From Mobilicoccus pelagius NBRC 104925 (GTDB taxonomy: Bacteria; Actinomycetota; Actinomycetes; Actinomycetales; Dermatophilaceae): DNA of 64,000 bases. The stretch spans positions 124,001-188,000 of the forward strand of contig NZ_BAFE01000052.1 in the NCBI RefSeq assembly GCF_000247995.1, written 5' to 3'. The notes beneath the pieces are model-generated. The model was not told the origin of the DNA. It made no database searches and saw nothing but the letters and a program-made list of their open reading frames with translations. Positions 20,956 through 29,399 of the stretch are shown one piece after another. A program made the translations under genes and the position numbers. The first letter of the stretch is position 1. Every line of letters begins with the position of its first letter.

Positions 20956-22473
20956 GTGCTCGATCGCCTCAGTCCTCTCGACGCCTCGTTCCTCTACCTG
21001 GAGGATCCGTCGACGCCGATGCACGTCGGCTCCGTGATGATCCTCGAGCACCCCACCCGCCGGCGGGCCCAGGCGCTCGATCACGACGAGCTCGTCGCCC
21101 TCGTGTCCGACCGCATCGGGGAGAACTCCCGGTACCGGCAGCGGGTGCGGGAACTCCCCGGCCGCCTCTCGGGTCCCGTGTGGGTGGACGACGTCGACTT
21201 CGACATCAGCTACCACGTGCGGCGTTCGGCGTTGCCGTCGCCGGGCACGGAGGAGCAGCTCGCCGAGTTCGTCGCGCGCATCCAGAGTCGTCCTCTCGAC
21301 CGCGAGCACCCCCTGTGGGAGGTGTACGTCGTCGAGGGTCTCGAAGGAGGGCGGCAGGCGCTCGTGACGAAGACGCACGAGGCGCTCGTCGACGGTGTCA
21401 CGGCCGTCGATCTCACCCATCTGCTTCTCGACACCGAACCGCTCGGCCGCCTCCCCGCACCTCGCGAGTGGACGCCGCGTCCGGAACCGGGAGATCTGCA
21501 CCTGCTCCTCGCCGCCGCCTCCGAGGCCGTGCGTCGGCCCGTCGCGGTCGTCGACCGGGTGCGCGACGGGGTGGTCGACGGGGCGAGCGACCTCGCGCAG
21601 CGTGCGATCGACGGTCTCGGTGGGATCGTCGCGGGACTCGCGCGTACCGCCTCCAGCGCCACCCCGACGACGGCGCTCGCGACGTCCCGGGTCCGCGCAC
21701 CGCGCCGGTTCCGTACCGTGCGTAGCGATCTCGCCGAGTACCGGGCGATCCGGGAGGCGATGGGCGCAGCGCGACGCCCCGTGGACGTGACGGTCACCGA
21801 CGTGGCCCTCACCGCCGTGACGGGAGGGCTGCGCATGTGGCTGCAGGCCCGCGGCGAACCCGTTCACTCGGCGACGACCGTGCGTGCGATGGTTCCGGTG
21901 AGCATCGCGGAGGGCGGCACCGACGCGGACACCGACGGTCCGAGCGTCGGCTCGAGCGAGGTCGTGCCCTGCTTCGTCGACCTGCCGGTGGGGGAGCCGA
22001 GTGCGCGCCTGCGCCTCGAGCGGATCGCCTATCAGACGCGTCACCAGGCGCGGAGCTCACGGGCATTGTCGGCGGAGACGCTCGCGGGCATCGCCGGGTT
22101 CGCACCACCGACGTTGCACCACCTCGGCGCGCGGGTCGCCGGGGCCGTCTCGCGGCGCATGTTCAACCTCGTCGTGACGAACGTGCCCGGCCCCCAGCGG
22201 CCGTTGTACGTCGCGGGTGCCCGGATGGTCGCGACGTACCCGGTCATGCCCCTCCTCGGCGGCCAGACCGTGGCGATCGGGCTCACCTCCTACGACGGCG
22301 AGGTCTTCGTCGGCCTCAACGCCGACCGGGCCGCGATGCCCGACCTCGACGTTCTCGCCGCGGGCATCCCCGAGGCGCTCGCCGAACTCGCGGCGACCCT
22401 CGTCGACGTCGATCCCCTCGGCCGCGGGCCACGGCCCGGCCGGACCATCTCGAACCCGATACAGGAGACGTGA
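20956..22473 (+). CDS. WS/DGAT-type O-acyltransferase
   Basis: A 505-residue protein of the wax ester synthase/diacylglycerol acyltransferase family, which esterify acyl-CoA to diacylglycerol or alcohols for storage lipid. Family markers are LSPLDASFLYLEDPSTPMHVGS at the N-terminus, RPLDREHPLWEVYVVEGLEGG near 115, the active-site region THEALVDG with His141, Asp146 and Gly147, and NVPGPQRPLY with GLTSYDGEVFVGLNAD near the C-terminus. The canonical motif is HHxxxDG, whose second His is the proposed base; here that position is Glu142. Activity is therefore uncertain. It shares this neighbourhood with mycobacterial tgs3 (Rv3234c). Confidence 0.85.
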   Translation: MLDRLSPLDASFLYLEDPSTPMHVGSVMILEHPTRRRAQALDHDELVALVSDRIGENSRYRQRVRELPGRLSGPVWVDDVDFDISYHVRRSALPSPGTEEQLAEFVARIQSRPLDREHPLWEVYVVEGLEGGRQALVTKTHEALVDGVTAVDLTHLLLDTEPLGRLPAPREWTPRPEPGDLHLLLAAASEAVRRPVAVVDRVRDGVVDGASDLAQRAIDGLGGIVAGLARTASSATPTTALATSRVRAPRRFRTVRSDLAEYRAIREAMGAARRPVDVTVTDVALTAVTGGLRMWLQARGEPVHSATTVRAMVPVSIAEGGTDADTDGPSVGSSEVVPCFVDLPVGEPSARLRLERIAYQTRHQARSSRALSAETLAGIAGFAPPTLHHLGARVAGAVSRRMFNLVVTNVPGPQRPLYVAGARMVATYPVMPLLGGQTVAIGLTSYDGEVFVGLNADRAAMPDLDVLAAGIPEALAELAATLVDVDPLGRGPRPGRTISNPIQET

Positions 22474-22476
22474 ACG

Positions 22477-22869
22477 ATGCGCGTGTATCTGGCAGCAGGC
22501 CCCGACGGGGTCCGAGCGCTCCGCGAGACGGGCACGCTCGAGGCGCCCGGGTACGTCGTCACCGCGGCGATGCGGGCGGCCGATCCGAAGGCCGACGTGG
22601 ACGACCTCGAGTACGAGGCGGCGCTCCTCGCCGAGGAGGCGCTGCGGGAGGCGGGGGAGCCGGTCCTCGTCGTCGCGGCTGACGTGCCCGACGCGTTCGA
22701 GCCACAGGGGGATTCGTCCCGCATCGAGCCGGGGCCCGTCCCCGCCTCCGCCGTCGTGTCGTTCCACGTCGCGGAGCACGGCGCACCCGCCGACGAGGAG
22801 CTCCTCTGGTACGACGCGACGGAGATCGACGACGTGCTGCGTTACCTCGACGAGGGCGCCGAGCAGTAG
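22477..22869 (+). CDS. Conserved actinobacterial protein, DUF6912-like
   Basis: A 130-residue acidic soluble protein beginning MRVYLAAGPDGVRAL and ending with WYDATEIDDVL. Overall composition and its position after the acyltransferase match the small actinobacterial family listed as DUF6912; I recognise this only by general pattern. No catalytic motif or membrane segment is visible. The ATG is three bases after the acyltransferase stop, with AGGAG upstream inside the end of that gene, so the two are cotranscribed. Confidence 0.7.
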   Translation: MRVYLAAGPDGVRALRETGTLEAPGYVVTAAMRAADPKADVDDLEYEAALLAEEALREAGEPVLVVAADVPDAFEPQGDSSRIEPGPVPASAVVSFHVAEHGAPADEELLWYDATEIDDVLRYLDEGAEQ

Positions 22870-22955
22870 GCCGTCGGGGTTGGCGGCGTGGTGCTCCGGC
22901 GGACCCCGGCGTGGAGTCGTCGTCGTCCCGGCGGGTCGCCAGGGCGAGGGTCGGG

Positions 22956-23468
22956 TCAGCCGCGCTCGGCGAGATGCCGCGCGCCGACACGGTGCTCGGC
23001 CTCCAGGGCCTCGCCGACGAGCGGTTCGGCCGCGGCGACGATGCGCCCGCCGACGAGGGGGACCCGTGAGGTGAGCGTGAGGTCGACGACGTGGTCGGTG
23101 CCCCCGTCGGCGGGGCGCAGGTGCATCGTGCCGGAGGCCTCCGCGGGGACTCCCTCGATGTCGGCGTGGGTGCGGCCCTCGCGCGAACCGTCGGCGCCCG
23201 CGGCGCCCCACTCGACGACCTGGGCGACGACGACGGATCCGCCGACGAAACGCCGGACCGCGTCGGGGGCGCTCGTCGTCGGGAGGCTGCGGCGGGTGGT
23301 CACGCGACGCGATGCGCCGGGGGCGCCGGAGGTGTCGAGGTCGACGATCTCGACCTCGTGGTCGAACGCGTGGGTGGCGGCCATGGCCTTCTCCTGGAAG
23401 GCCTGGTCGGTGAGCATCGCGTAGACCGTGGCGGGGTCGGCGTCGTAGTGCATCGTCTTGCGCAGCAT
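22956..23468 (-). CDS. DUF2505 family protein (START/SRPBCC-like fold)
   Basis: A 170-residue protein starting MLRKTMHYDADPATVYAMLTD, typical of DUF2505 proteins, which look like polyketide-cyclase/START lipid-binding folds. The C-terminal helix VAAAEPLVGEALEAEHRVG would close the cavity. Ligand unknown. ATG 23468 is chosen because TACCGT (23476-23481 on the minus strand) lies seven bases upstream; a GTG at 23477 would fall inside that element. It is the last of three minus-strand genes. Confidence 0.78.
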   Translation of the reverse strand: MLRKTMHYDADPATVYAMLTDQAFQEKAMAATHAFDHEVEIVDLDTSGAPGASRRVTTRRSLPTTSAPDAVRRFVGGSVVVAQVVEWGAAGADGSREGRTHADIEGVPAEASGTMHLRPADGGTDHVVDLTLTSRVPLVGGRIVAAAEPLVGEALEAEHRVGARHLAERG

Positions 23469-23473
23469 GGGTC

Positions 23474-23887
23474 TCACGGTAACGGCGGGGTGGCTGAGGG
23501 AGCGGACCCGGTGTCGTCCGGCGAGGCGTCGAGTCGGGTGAGGATGTCGCGGGCCGCCGTGCGCAGGGCGGTGCGGGGCAGCGGCAGGCCGGGGCGTGGC
23601 GGCCGGTCGCGTCTGACGTCGGCGGCGAAGTCACGGAGCGCGTGGCCGAAGGTCTCCATGGCGTCGGCGAGCTCGGTGATCTCTGCCGCGTCCTGCGGGG
23701 AGGGGGCCCCACCGGTGGATGCGGCGTCGTCGGGGTGGGGGGTGAGGGACCGGCGGAGGAGATGGGCGCCGTGGAGGAGGTCGGAGGCGAGGGCGGCGCA
23801 GGAGGCGGCGTCGACCGCGTGTCCCGTCCCTGGGGATCCCGCCGCGACGGGGCGCGGTGGGTCCTGAGCGTCGTGGGAGGCATTCAC
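23474..23887 (-). CDS. Hypothetical protein
   Basis: A 137-residue protein that I do not recognise. It is Ala/Asp/Pro-rich, with a predicted helical centre (ASCAALASDLLHGAHLLRRSL and ITELADAMETFGHALRDFAADVR) and disordered ends. There are no membrane segments. Its ATG overlaps the stop of the 23884-24096 gene (ATGA), and its stop is five bases before the DUF2505 start, supporting a real operon. It may be a small partner protein, but that is inference. Confidence 0.55.
   Translation of the reverse strand: MNASHDAQDPPRPVAAGSPGTGHAVDAASCAALASDLLHGAHLLRRSLTPHPDDAASTGGAPSPQDAAEITELADAMETFGHALRDFAADVRRDRPPRPGLPLPRTALRTAARDILTRLDASPDDTGSAPSATPPLP
23476..23481 (-). promoter_or_regulatory. -10 element of a leaderless promoter for the DUF2505 gene
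   Basis: TACCGT on the minus strand, seven bases before the ATG at 23468, overlapping the end of the upstream gene. Confidence 0.4.
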
Positions 23888-24096
23888 GGGCAGCCCTCCC
23901 CGTCGGAGGTCGGCCGGGCGACGGTACCGCCACCGGTCGAGGCGAGCGCGCGGAGCCGGTCCTCGATCGCGTCGAGGGCGTCGTCGAGGACGAGCTGGGT
24001 GGTGTCGTCACCTGCGTCGGGCGCGGCCGAGGCGAGCATCTCGAGGGCGGCACGCGCCGCCGAGGCCGGGTCCGCCGGCACGTCTGAGCTCTCCAC
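23884..24096 (-). CDS. Hypothetical small acidic protein
   Basis: A 70-residue protein of unknown function, rich in Ala, Asp and Glu, with two likely amphipathic helices (PASAARAALEMLASA and TQLVLDDALDAIEDRLRAL). The GTG start at 24096 has TACGCT at 24103-24108 on the minus strand, six bases upstream. The stop overlaps the next start by ATGA. It is divergent from the glutamate dehydrogenase gene. Confidence 0.55.
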   Translation of the reverse strand: MESSDVPADPASAARAALEMLASAAPDAGDDTTQLVLDDALDAIEDRLRALASTGGGTVARPTSDGEGCP

Positions 24097-24102
24097 GTCA
24101 TC

Positions 24103-24108
24103 AGCGTA
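24103..24108 (-). promoter_or_regulatory. -10 element of a leaderless promoter
   Basis: TACGCT on the minus strand, six bases before the GTG at 24096; it drives the three-gene minus-strand unit. Confidence 0.45.
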
Positions 24109-24230
24109 CGTGCCGGCCGGGGGGAGGGCCCCGCCGGTTTCCGCCGAACCTCGGGCGGGAGGGCGATGCCGCTCCTAGCATCGAGGAACAGGCACGACGA
24201 CGACGACGTGTGATCGAAGGGAAGAGGACG

Positions 24231-27200
24231 ATGGCGACCTCGATGGAGGAATCTCGGCAGCAACTGCTCGACTCGGCCGCTGCGCTGGTCGAGCGTCAGG
24301 GGGGAGAGTCCTCCTCCTTGTTGTTGACCCGGTACTACCGGCACATGCTCACCGAGGACCTCCTCACGCGTAGGTCCGAGGATCTCGCGGGCGCGGCGCT
24401 GTCGCACCGGGACCTCGCGCACCGGCGGGAGGCGGGTCTCCCGCAGGTCCGGGTGTTCACGCCGTCGGTCGAGCAGGAGGGCTGGTCGACGGGCAACACG
24501 GTCGTGGAGATCGTCACCGACGACATGCCGTTCCTCGTCGACTCGGTCACGTCCGAGCTCGCGCGTCACGGCCGGGCGACGAACCTGCTCGTCCACCCGC
24601 AGATGGTCGTGCGGCGCGACGCCGACGGCGTCCTCGTGGAGGTGCTCGACAAGGACGTGGACGCCCCCCGGGACGAGCCGGGCGTGGGCGCGGAGTCCTG
24701 GATGCACCTCGAGATCGGGCGCGAGAGCGACGTGGAGGCACGCGAGCGCCTCCGTCAGGCCATTCTCAAGGTCCTCCACGACGTGCGCATGTCGGTGGAG
24801 GACTGGCCCCGCATGGCCGAGAAAGCCGCGGAGGTCGCCGCCGCGTTGCGCGACGAGCCGCCCGCCGGGATCGACCCCCACCGCGTCGAGCAGGTCCGTG
24901 GGCTCCTCGACTGGATGGCCTCGGGGCAGTTCACCTTCCTCGGTTACCGCGAGTACCGCCTCACCGAGCAGGACGGCCGGCTGGCGCAGTCGCCCGTCCC
25001 CGGCACCGGCCTCGGCCTCCTCCGCCAGGACGACACGGAGAACGAGGACCTCCTGGGGCGGGCGAGTGTCCTGCCCGACGGGCCGGTCGCGCAGAAGGCG
25101 CCGGAGAAGACCCTCGAGATCCTCACGAAGGCCAACTCGCGCAGCACGGTCCACCGCCCCGCCTACCTCGACTACGTCGGCATCAAGACGTTCGACGCGT
25201 CCGGCGAGGTCACCGGGGAGCACCGGTTCCTCGGCCTCTTCACGGCCAGCGCCTACACGTGGTCGGTCCGCACCGTGCCCTACCTCGCCGAGAAGGTCGA
25301 GGCCGTCATGGAGGCGAGCGGGTTCTCGCCCGACTCCCACCTCGGCAAGGACCTCCTCGGTGTCCTCGAGACCTACCCGCGCGACGAGCTGTTCCAGGCC
25401 GACGTCGAGACCCTCACCGACACAGCCGTCGGTGTCGTCCACATGCGTGAGCAGCGCCGCACCCGGCTGTTCCTCCGCAAGGACGAGTACAACCGCTTCA
25501 TGTCGTGCCTCGTCTACATCCCGCGCGACCGGTACACGACCCCCGTCCGTCTCCGCATCGAGTCGCTGCTCAAGGAGGCCTTCCACGGCGCCGGCGTCGA
25601 GTACACGACGCGCGTGTCGGAGTCCAACCTCGCCCGCCTCCACTTCGTCGTGCGCGTCGAGCCGGGGCAGGAGCTCCCCGACGTCGACGTCGACGACCTC
25701 GAGCGTCGCCTCATCGACGCGACGCGCTCCTGGGACGAGGACCTCGTCGAGTCCGCTCGCGCCGAGTACGGCGAGGAGCAGGGCAGCCGGCTCGTCGGTC
25801 GCTACCGTCAGGGGTTCCCGGAGGGGTACAAGGCCGACTTCTCCGCCCGGGTCGCGGTCTCCGACATCCGCCATCTCGAGCAGTTGACGAACGCCGGCGA
25901 CTTCCGCCTCAACCTCTACCGGCCCACGTCCGCCCCGCAGGGCGAGCGTCGTCTCAAGCTGTACCGCCGCGGTCGGCTCACCCTGAGCACCGTCCTGCCC
26001 GTGTTCGCCGACATGGGTCTCGAGGTCACCGACGAGCGCCCCTACGAGGTGCGGGACGCCGAGGAGACCTGGCACATCTACGACTTCGGTCTCCGGGCCC
26101 CGAGCGAGACCTTCTGGACCCAGGGCCCGGAGGGCATGCGTGCGGCGTTCCAGGACGCGTTCGAGGCGGTGTGGACCGGACTCGCCGAGAGCGACGGGCT
26201 CAACGCGCTCGTCCTCGCGGCCGGCCTCACGTGGCGCCAGGTCGTCATCCTCCGCACGGTCGCGAAGTACCTGCGTCAGGCGGGGACGACCTTCAGCCAG
26301 AGCTACATCGAGGACACGCTGCGGTCCAACTCGCACATCGCGCGGCTGCTCGTCGAGTTCTTCGCGGCACGGTTCGACCCGGACCACCCGAGCGGTACCG
26401 ACACCGAGGCCCGTCAGAAGGCGCAGGACGACGTCGTCTCCGCGATCATGGAGGCCCTCGAGGACGTCACGAGCCTCGACATGGACCGCATCGTCCGGTC
26501 CTTCCTCGACGTGCTCCGGGGTGCGCTGCGCACGAACTTCTACCAGCAGGTCCCGGCCGCGGACGGCACGTCGACGTTCAAGCAGACCGTGTGCCTCAAG
26601 CTCGACCCGCGCTCCATCCCGGGCCTGCCCGAGCCGCGGCCGATGTTCGAGATCTGGGTCTACGGGCCGCGCGTCGAGGGCGTCCACCTGCGGTTCGGCA
26701 AGGTCGCCCGTGGTGGCCTGCGGTGGAGCGACCGGCGTGAGGACTTCCGCACCGAGGTCCTCGGCCTCGTCAAGGCGCAGATGGTCAAGAACGCCGTCAT
26801 CGTCCCCACCGGCAGCAAGGGCGGCTTCGTCGCCAAGCAGCTGCCCGACCCGAGCGACCGCGACGCCTGGCTCGCCGAGGGCATCGAGGCGTACAAGCTG
26901 TTCATCTCGAGCCTTCTCGACGTCACCGACAACCTCGTCAAGGGCGAGGTCGTCCCGCCGGAGCGCGTCGTCCGCCACGACCCCGACGACACCTACCTCG
27001 TCGTCGCGGCCGACAAGGGCACGGCCAAGTTCTCCGACATCGCCAACGGCGTGGCCCAGTCGTACGGGTTCTGGCTCGACGACGCGTTCGCCTCGGGCGG
27101 TTCCGCGGGCTACGACCACAAGGGCATGGGCATCACCGCACGCGGCGCGTGGGAGAGCGTCAAGCGACACTTCCGCGAGCTCGGTCACGACACGCAGACG

Positions 27201-29126
27201 GAGGACTTCACCGCCGTCGGCATCGGCGACATGAGCGGCGACGTGTTCGGCAACGGCATGCTTCTCTCGGAGCACATCCGTCTCGTCTGCGCGTTCGACC
27301 ACCGGCACGTGTTCGTCGACCCGGACCCCGACGCGGCGCGCAGCCACGCCGAGCGTCGTCGTCTGTTCGAGCTGCCGCGGTCCTCGTGGGCCGACTACGA
27401 CCCCGAGCTCATCAGCGAGGGGGGCGGCGTGTTCCCGCGCACCGCGAAGTCCGTCCCCGTGAGTCTGCAGATGCGGGAGGTCCTCGGGCTGGACGAGGGG
27501 GTCACCACCCTCACCCCGAACGAGCTCATCCACGCGGCGCTCCTCGCACCGGTCGACCTCGTGTGGAACGGCGGCATCGGCACCTACATCAAGGCGTCGA
27601 TCGAGAGCAACGACCAGATCGGCGACCGCGCCAACGACGCGATCCGCGTCGACGGCCGGGACCTGCGGTGCCGCGTCGTCGGCGAGGGCGGCAACCTCGG
27701 CGCGAGCCAGCTCGGTCGCATCGAGGCAGCCCTTCACGGGGTGCGCATCAACACCGACGCGATCGACAACTCCGCCGGCGTCGACACCTCCGACCACGAG
27801 GTCAACATCAAGATCCTCCTCACCGGCCTCATGCGGGAGGACGACCTCACGCTCAAGCAGCGCAACGAGCTGCTCGCGTCGATGACCGACGACGTCGCCG
27901 CCAAGGTGCTCCGCGACAACTACGAGCAGAACGTGCTCCTCGGCAACGCCCGGCGCCAGGAGTACCAGATGGTCGGCATGCACCAGCGGTTCATGCAGTG
28001 GCTCACCGAACGGGGTGAGCTCGACCGCGAGCTCGAGTTCCTCCCGAGCGACGCCCGCATCGAGAAGCGCGTCGCCGAGGGCCGCGGTCTCACGTCGCCG
28101 GAGTTCGCCGTCCTCGTCGCCTACGCCAAGCTGGCGCTCAAGGCCGACCTCCTCGAGAGTGACCTGCCCGACGAGCCGTGGTTCCAACGCACCCTCGCCG
28201 AGTACTTCCCGGAGCCCATCCAGGAGCGGTTCGGCGACCGTCTCGCCTCGCACCCGCTGCACCGCGAGATCATCGTCAACTCAGTGGCGAACTCGATCGT
28301 CAACCGCGGTGGCATCACGTTCGTCTACCGCACGATCGAGGAGACGAACGCCTCCATCGAGCAGATCGCGCGGGCATTCGTCATCGCCCGCGAGGTCTTC
28401 GGTCTGCGCTCGTTCGTCCGGCAGGTCGAGGCCCTCGACAACAAGGTCTCGACTGACACGCAGACGACGCTCTACCTCGAGTTCCGCCGGCTCATGGACC
28501 GGGCGGTGCGGTGGTTCCTCCAGAGCCGTCCCTCACCGCTCGACGTGGGCGCCGAGATCGAGCGGTTCCGTGGGGCCGTCGAACAGATCGCGCCGCGCCT
28601 GGGCGAGTTGCTCGTCGGGACGGAGAAGGAGCGCCTCGAGCGCAACGCCCAGGGCTACGTCGACGCAGGGGTACCCGAGGACCTCGCGACCCTCACGGCC
28701 TCGCTCCTCGACCAGTTCAGCATCCTCGACATCGTCGAGCTGGCCCAGGAACGCGGGAAGTCCCCCGAGGACATCGCCGCCCTGTACCTCGCGACGTCCG
28801 AGCGGTTCGACATCGACGTGCTCCTGTCGCGGGTGGCCCGCCTCCCGCACGAGGACCGTTGGGACGCCCTCGCCCGAGGCGCCATGCGGGACGACCTCTA
28901 CGCCGTCCTCGAGGGCCTCACGAGGGTCGTCGACGAGAGCACGGACCCGGGGAAGTCCCCGACCGAGCGTCTCGACGAGTGGTGCGCCGCCAACGCCACC
29001 GCCCTGCGGCGCAGCGGTACGGCACTCTCCGGCATCACCGAACTGGACGACCCCGGCGTCGCGCCCCTCTCGGTCGGCCTGCGCACCCTGCGCAGCCTCG
29101 TCCGCTCGGGCAGCGCCAGCAACTGA
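24231..29126 (+). CDS. gdh: NAD-specific glutamate dehydrogenase, large (180 kDa) type
   Basis: A 1631-residue enzyme that converts glutamate and NAD to 2-oxoglutarate, NADH and ammonium. Size matches the L_180 class known from Streptomyces and mycobacteria (Rv2476c). Long regulatory ACT-like N-terminal domains (for example DDMPFLVDSVTSEL near residue 100) precede the catalytic core, which has the substrate-binding KVARGGLRWSDRREDFRTEVLGLVKAQMVKNAVIVPTGSKGG region at about 830-872 (key residues Lys, Arg, Ser) and GIGDMSGDVFGNGMLLS near 1000. ATG 24231 is favoured over GTG 24210 because GGGAAGAGG stands just ahead of it. It could receive glutamate from the hut pathway at 44945-51541. Confidence 0.95.
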   Translation: MATSMEESRQQLLDSAAALVERQGGESSSLLLTRYYRHMLTEDLLTRRSEDLAGAALSHRDLAHRREAGLPQVRVFTPSVEQEGWSTGNTVVEIVTDDMPFLVDSVTSELARHGRATNLLVHPQMVVRRDADGVLVEVLDKDVDAPRDEPGVGAESWMHLEIGRESDVEARERLRQAILKVLHDVRMSVEDWPRMAEKAAEVAAALRDEPPAGIDPHRVEQVRGLLDWMASGQFTFLGYREYRLTEQDGRLAQSPVPGTGLGLLRQDDTENEDLLGRASVLPDGPVAQKAPEKTLEILTKANSRSTVHRPAYLDYVGIKTFDASGEVTGEHRFLGLFTASAYTWSVRTVPYLAEKVEAVMEASGFSPDSHLGKDLLGVLETYPRDELFQADVETLTDTAVGVVHMREQRRTRLFLRKDEYNRFMSCLVYIPRDRYTTPVRLRIESLLKEAFHGAGVEYTTRVSESNLARLHFVVRVEPGQELPDVDVDDLERRLIDATRSWDEDLVESARAEYGEEQGSRLVGRYRQGFPEGYKADFSARVAVSDIRHLEQLTNAGDFRLNLYRPTSAPQGERRLKLYRRGRLTLSTVLPVFADMGLEVTDERPYEVRDAEETWHIYDFGLRAPSETFWTQGPEGMRAAFQDAFEAVWTGLAESDGLNALVLAAGLTWRQVVILRTVAKYLRQAGTTFSQSYIEDTLRSNSHIARLLVEFFAARFDPDHPSGTDTEARQKAQDDVVSAIMEALEDVTSLDMDRIVRSFLDVLRGALRTNFYQQVPAADGTSTFKQTVCLKLDPRSIPGLPEPRPMFEIWVYGPRVEGVHLRFGKVARGGLRWSDRREDFRTEVLGLVKAQMVKNAVIVPTGSKGGFVAKQLPDPSDRDAWLAEGIEAYKLFISSLLDVTDNLVKGEVVPPERVVRHDPDDTYLVVAADKGTAKFSDIANGVAQSYGFWLDDAFASGGSAGYDHKGMGITARGAWESVKRHFRELGHDTQTEDFTAVGIGDMSGDVFGNGMLLSEHIRLVCAFDHRHVFVDPDPDAARSHAERRRLFELPRSSWADYDPELISEGGGVFPRTAKSVPVSLQMREVLGLDEGVTTLTPNELIHAALLAPVDLVWNGGIGTYIKASIESNDQIGDRANDAIRVDGRDLRCRVVGEGGNLGASQLGRIEAALHGVRINTDAIDNSAGVDTSDHEVNIKILLTGLMREDDLTLKQRNELLASMTDDVAAKVLRDNYEQNVLLGNARRQEYQMVGMHQRFMQWLTERGELDRELEFLPSDARIEKRVAEGRGLTSPEFAVLVAYAKLALKADLLESDLPDEPWFQRTLAEYFPEPIQERFGDRLASHPLHREIIVNSVANSIVNRGGITFVYRTIEETNASIEQIARAFVIAREVFGLRSFVRQVEALDNKVSTDTQTTLYLEFRRLMDRAVRWFLQSRPSPLDVGAEIERFRGAVEQIAPRLGELLVGTEKERLERNAQGYVDAGVPEDLATLTASLLDQFSILDIVELAQERGKSPEDIAALYLATSERFDIDVLLSRVARLPHEDRWDALARGAMRDDLYAVLEGLTRVVDESTDPGKSPTERLDEWCAANATALRRSGTALSGITELDDPGVAPLSVGLRTLRSLVRSGSASN

Positions 29127-29136
29127 CGCCCTACCC

Positions 29137-29171
29137 CGAGGGCCCTCGCCGGTCGTCGGCGGGGGCCCTCG
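29137..29171 (+). terminator. Intrinsic terminator of the glutamate dehydrogenase gene
   Basis: Fifteen-base stem, arms 29137-29151 and 29157-29171 with one G-U wobble and a five-base loop, eleven bases after the stop codon. Confidence 0.75.
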
Positions 29172-29387
29172 GGCCGTCCCCGGGCGTCCTGCGCCGTCCC
29201 AGGCCGTCCCGCGCGAGCGAGCCTCGTCGGGCCTCCGGGGGCGGGCTGCGGTGAGCCCCGCACGGAGCCCGCGCCGGGCCGGGTGAAGGCCGCGGCGCCC
29301 CATCGCAGGCCCCCGCCCGGCGCGTGTCCCTCGGAGGGTGCCACGCCGAGGCATACGAGCCGTGCGAGGCCGCCCGCAGGTCCTGGC

Positions 29388-29393
29388 TAGGGT
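29388..29393 (+). promoter_or_regulatory. -10 element of a leaderless promoter for the PdtaS-like kinase
   Basis: TAGGGT, six bases before the ATG at 29400. Confidence 0.5.
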
Positions 29394-29399
29394 GGACGC

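Noticed and set aside
23631..28262. Minus-strand open frame of over 1,500 codons opposite the glutamate dehydrogenase gene
   Set aside because: Antisense shadow of a clearly recognised gene; the translation has only low-complexity Val/Glu/Asp/Arg composition.
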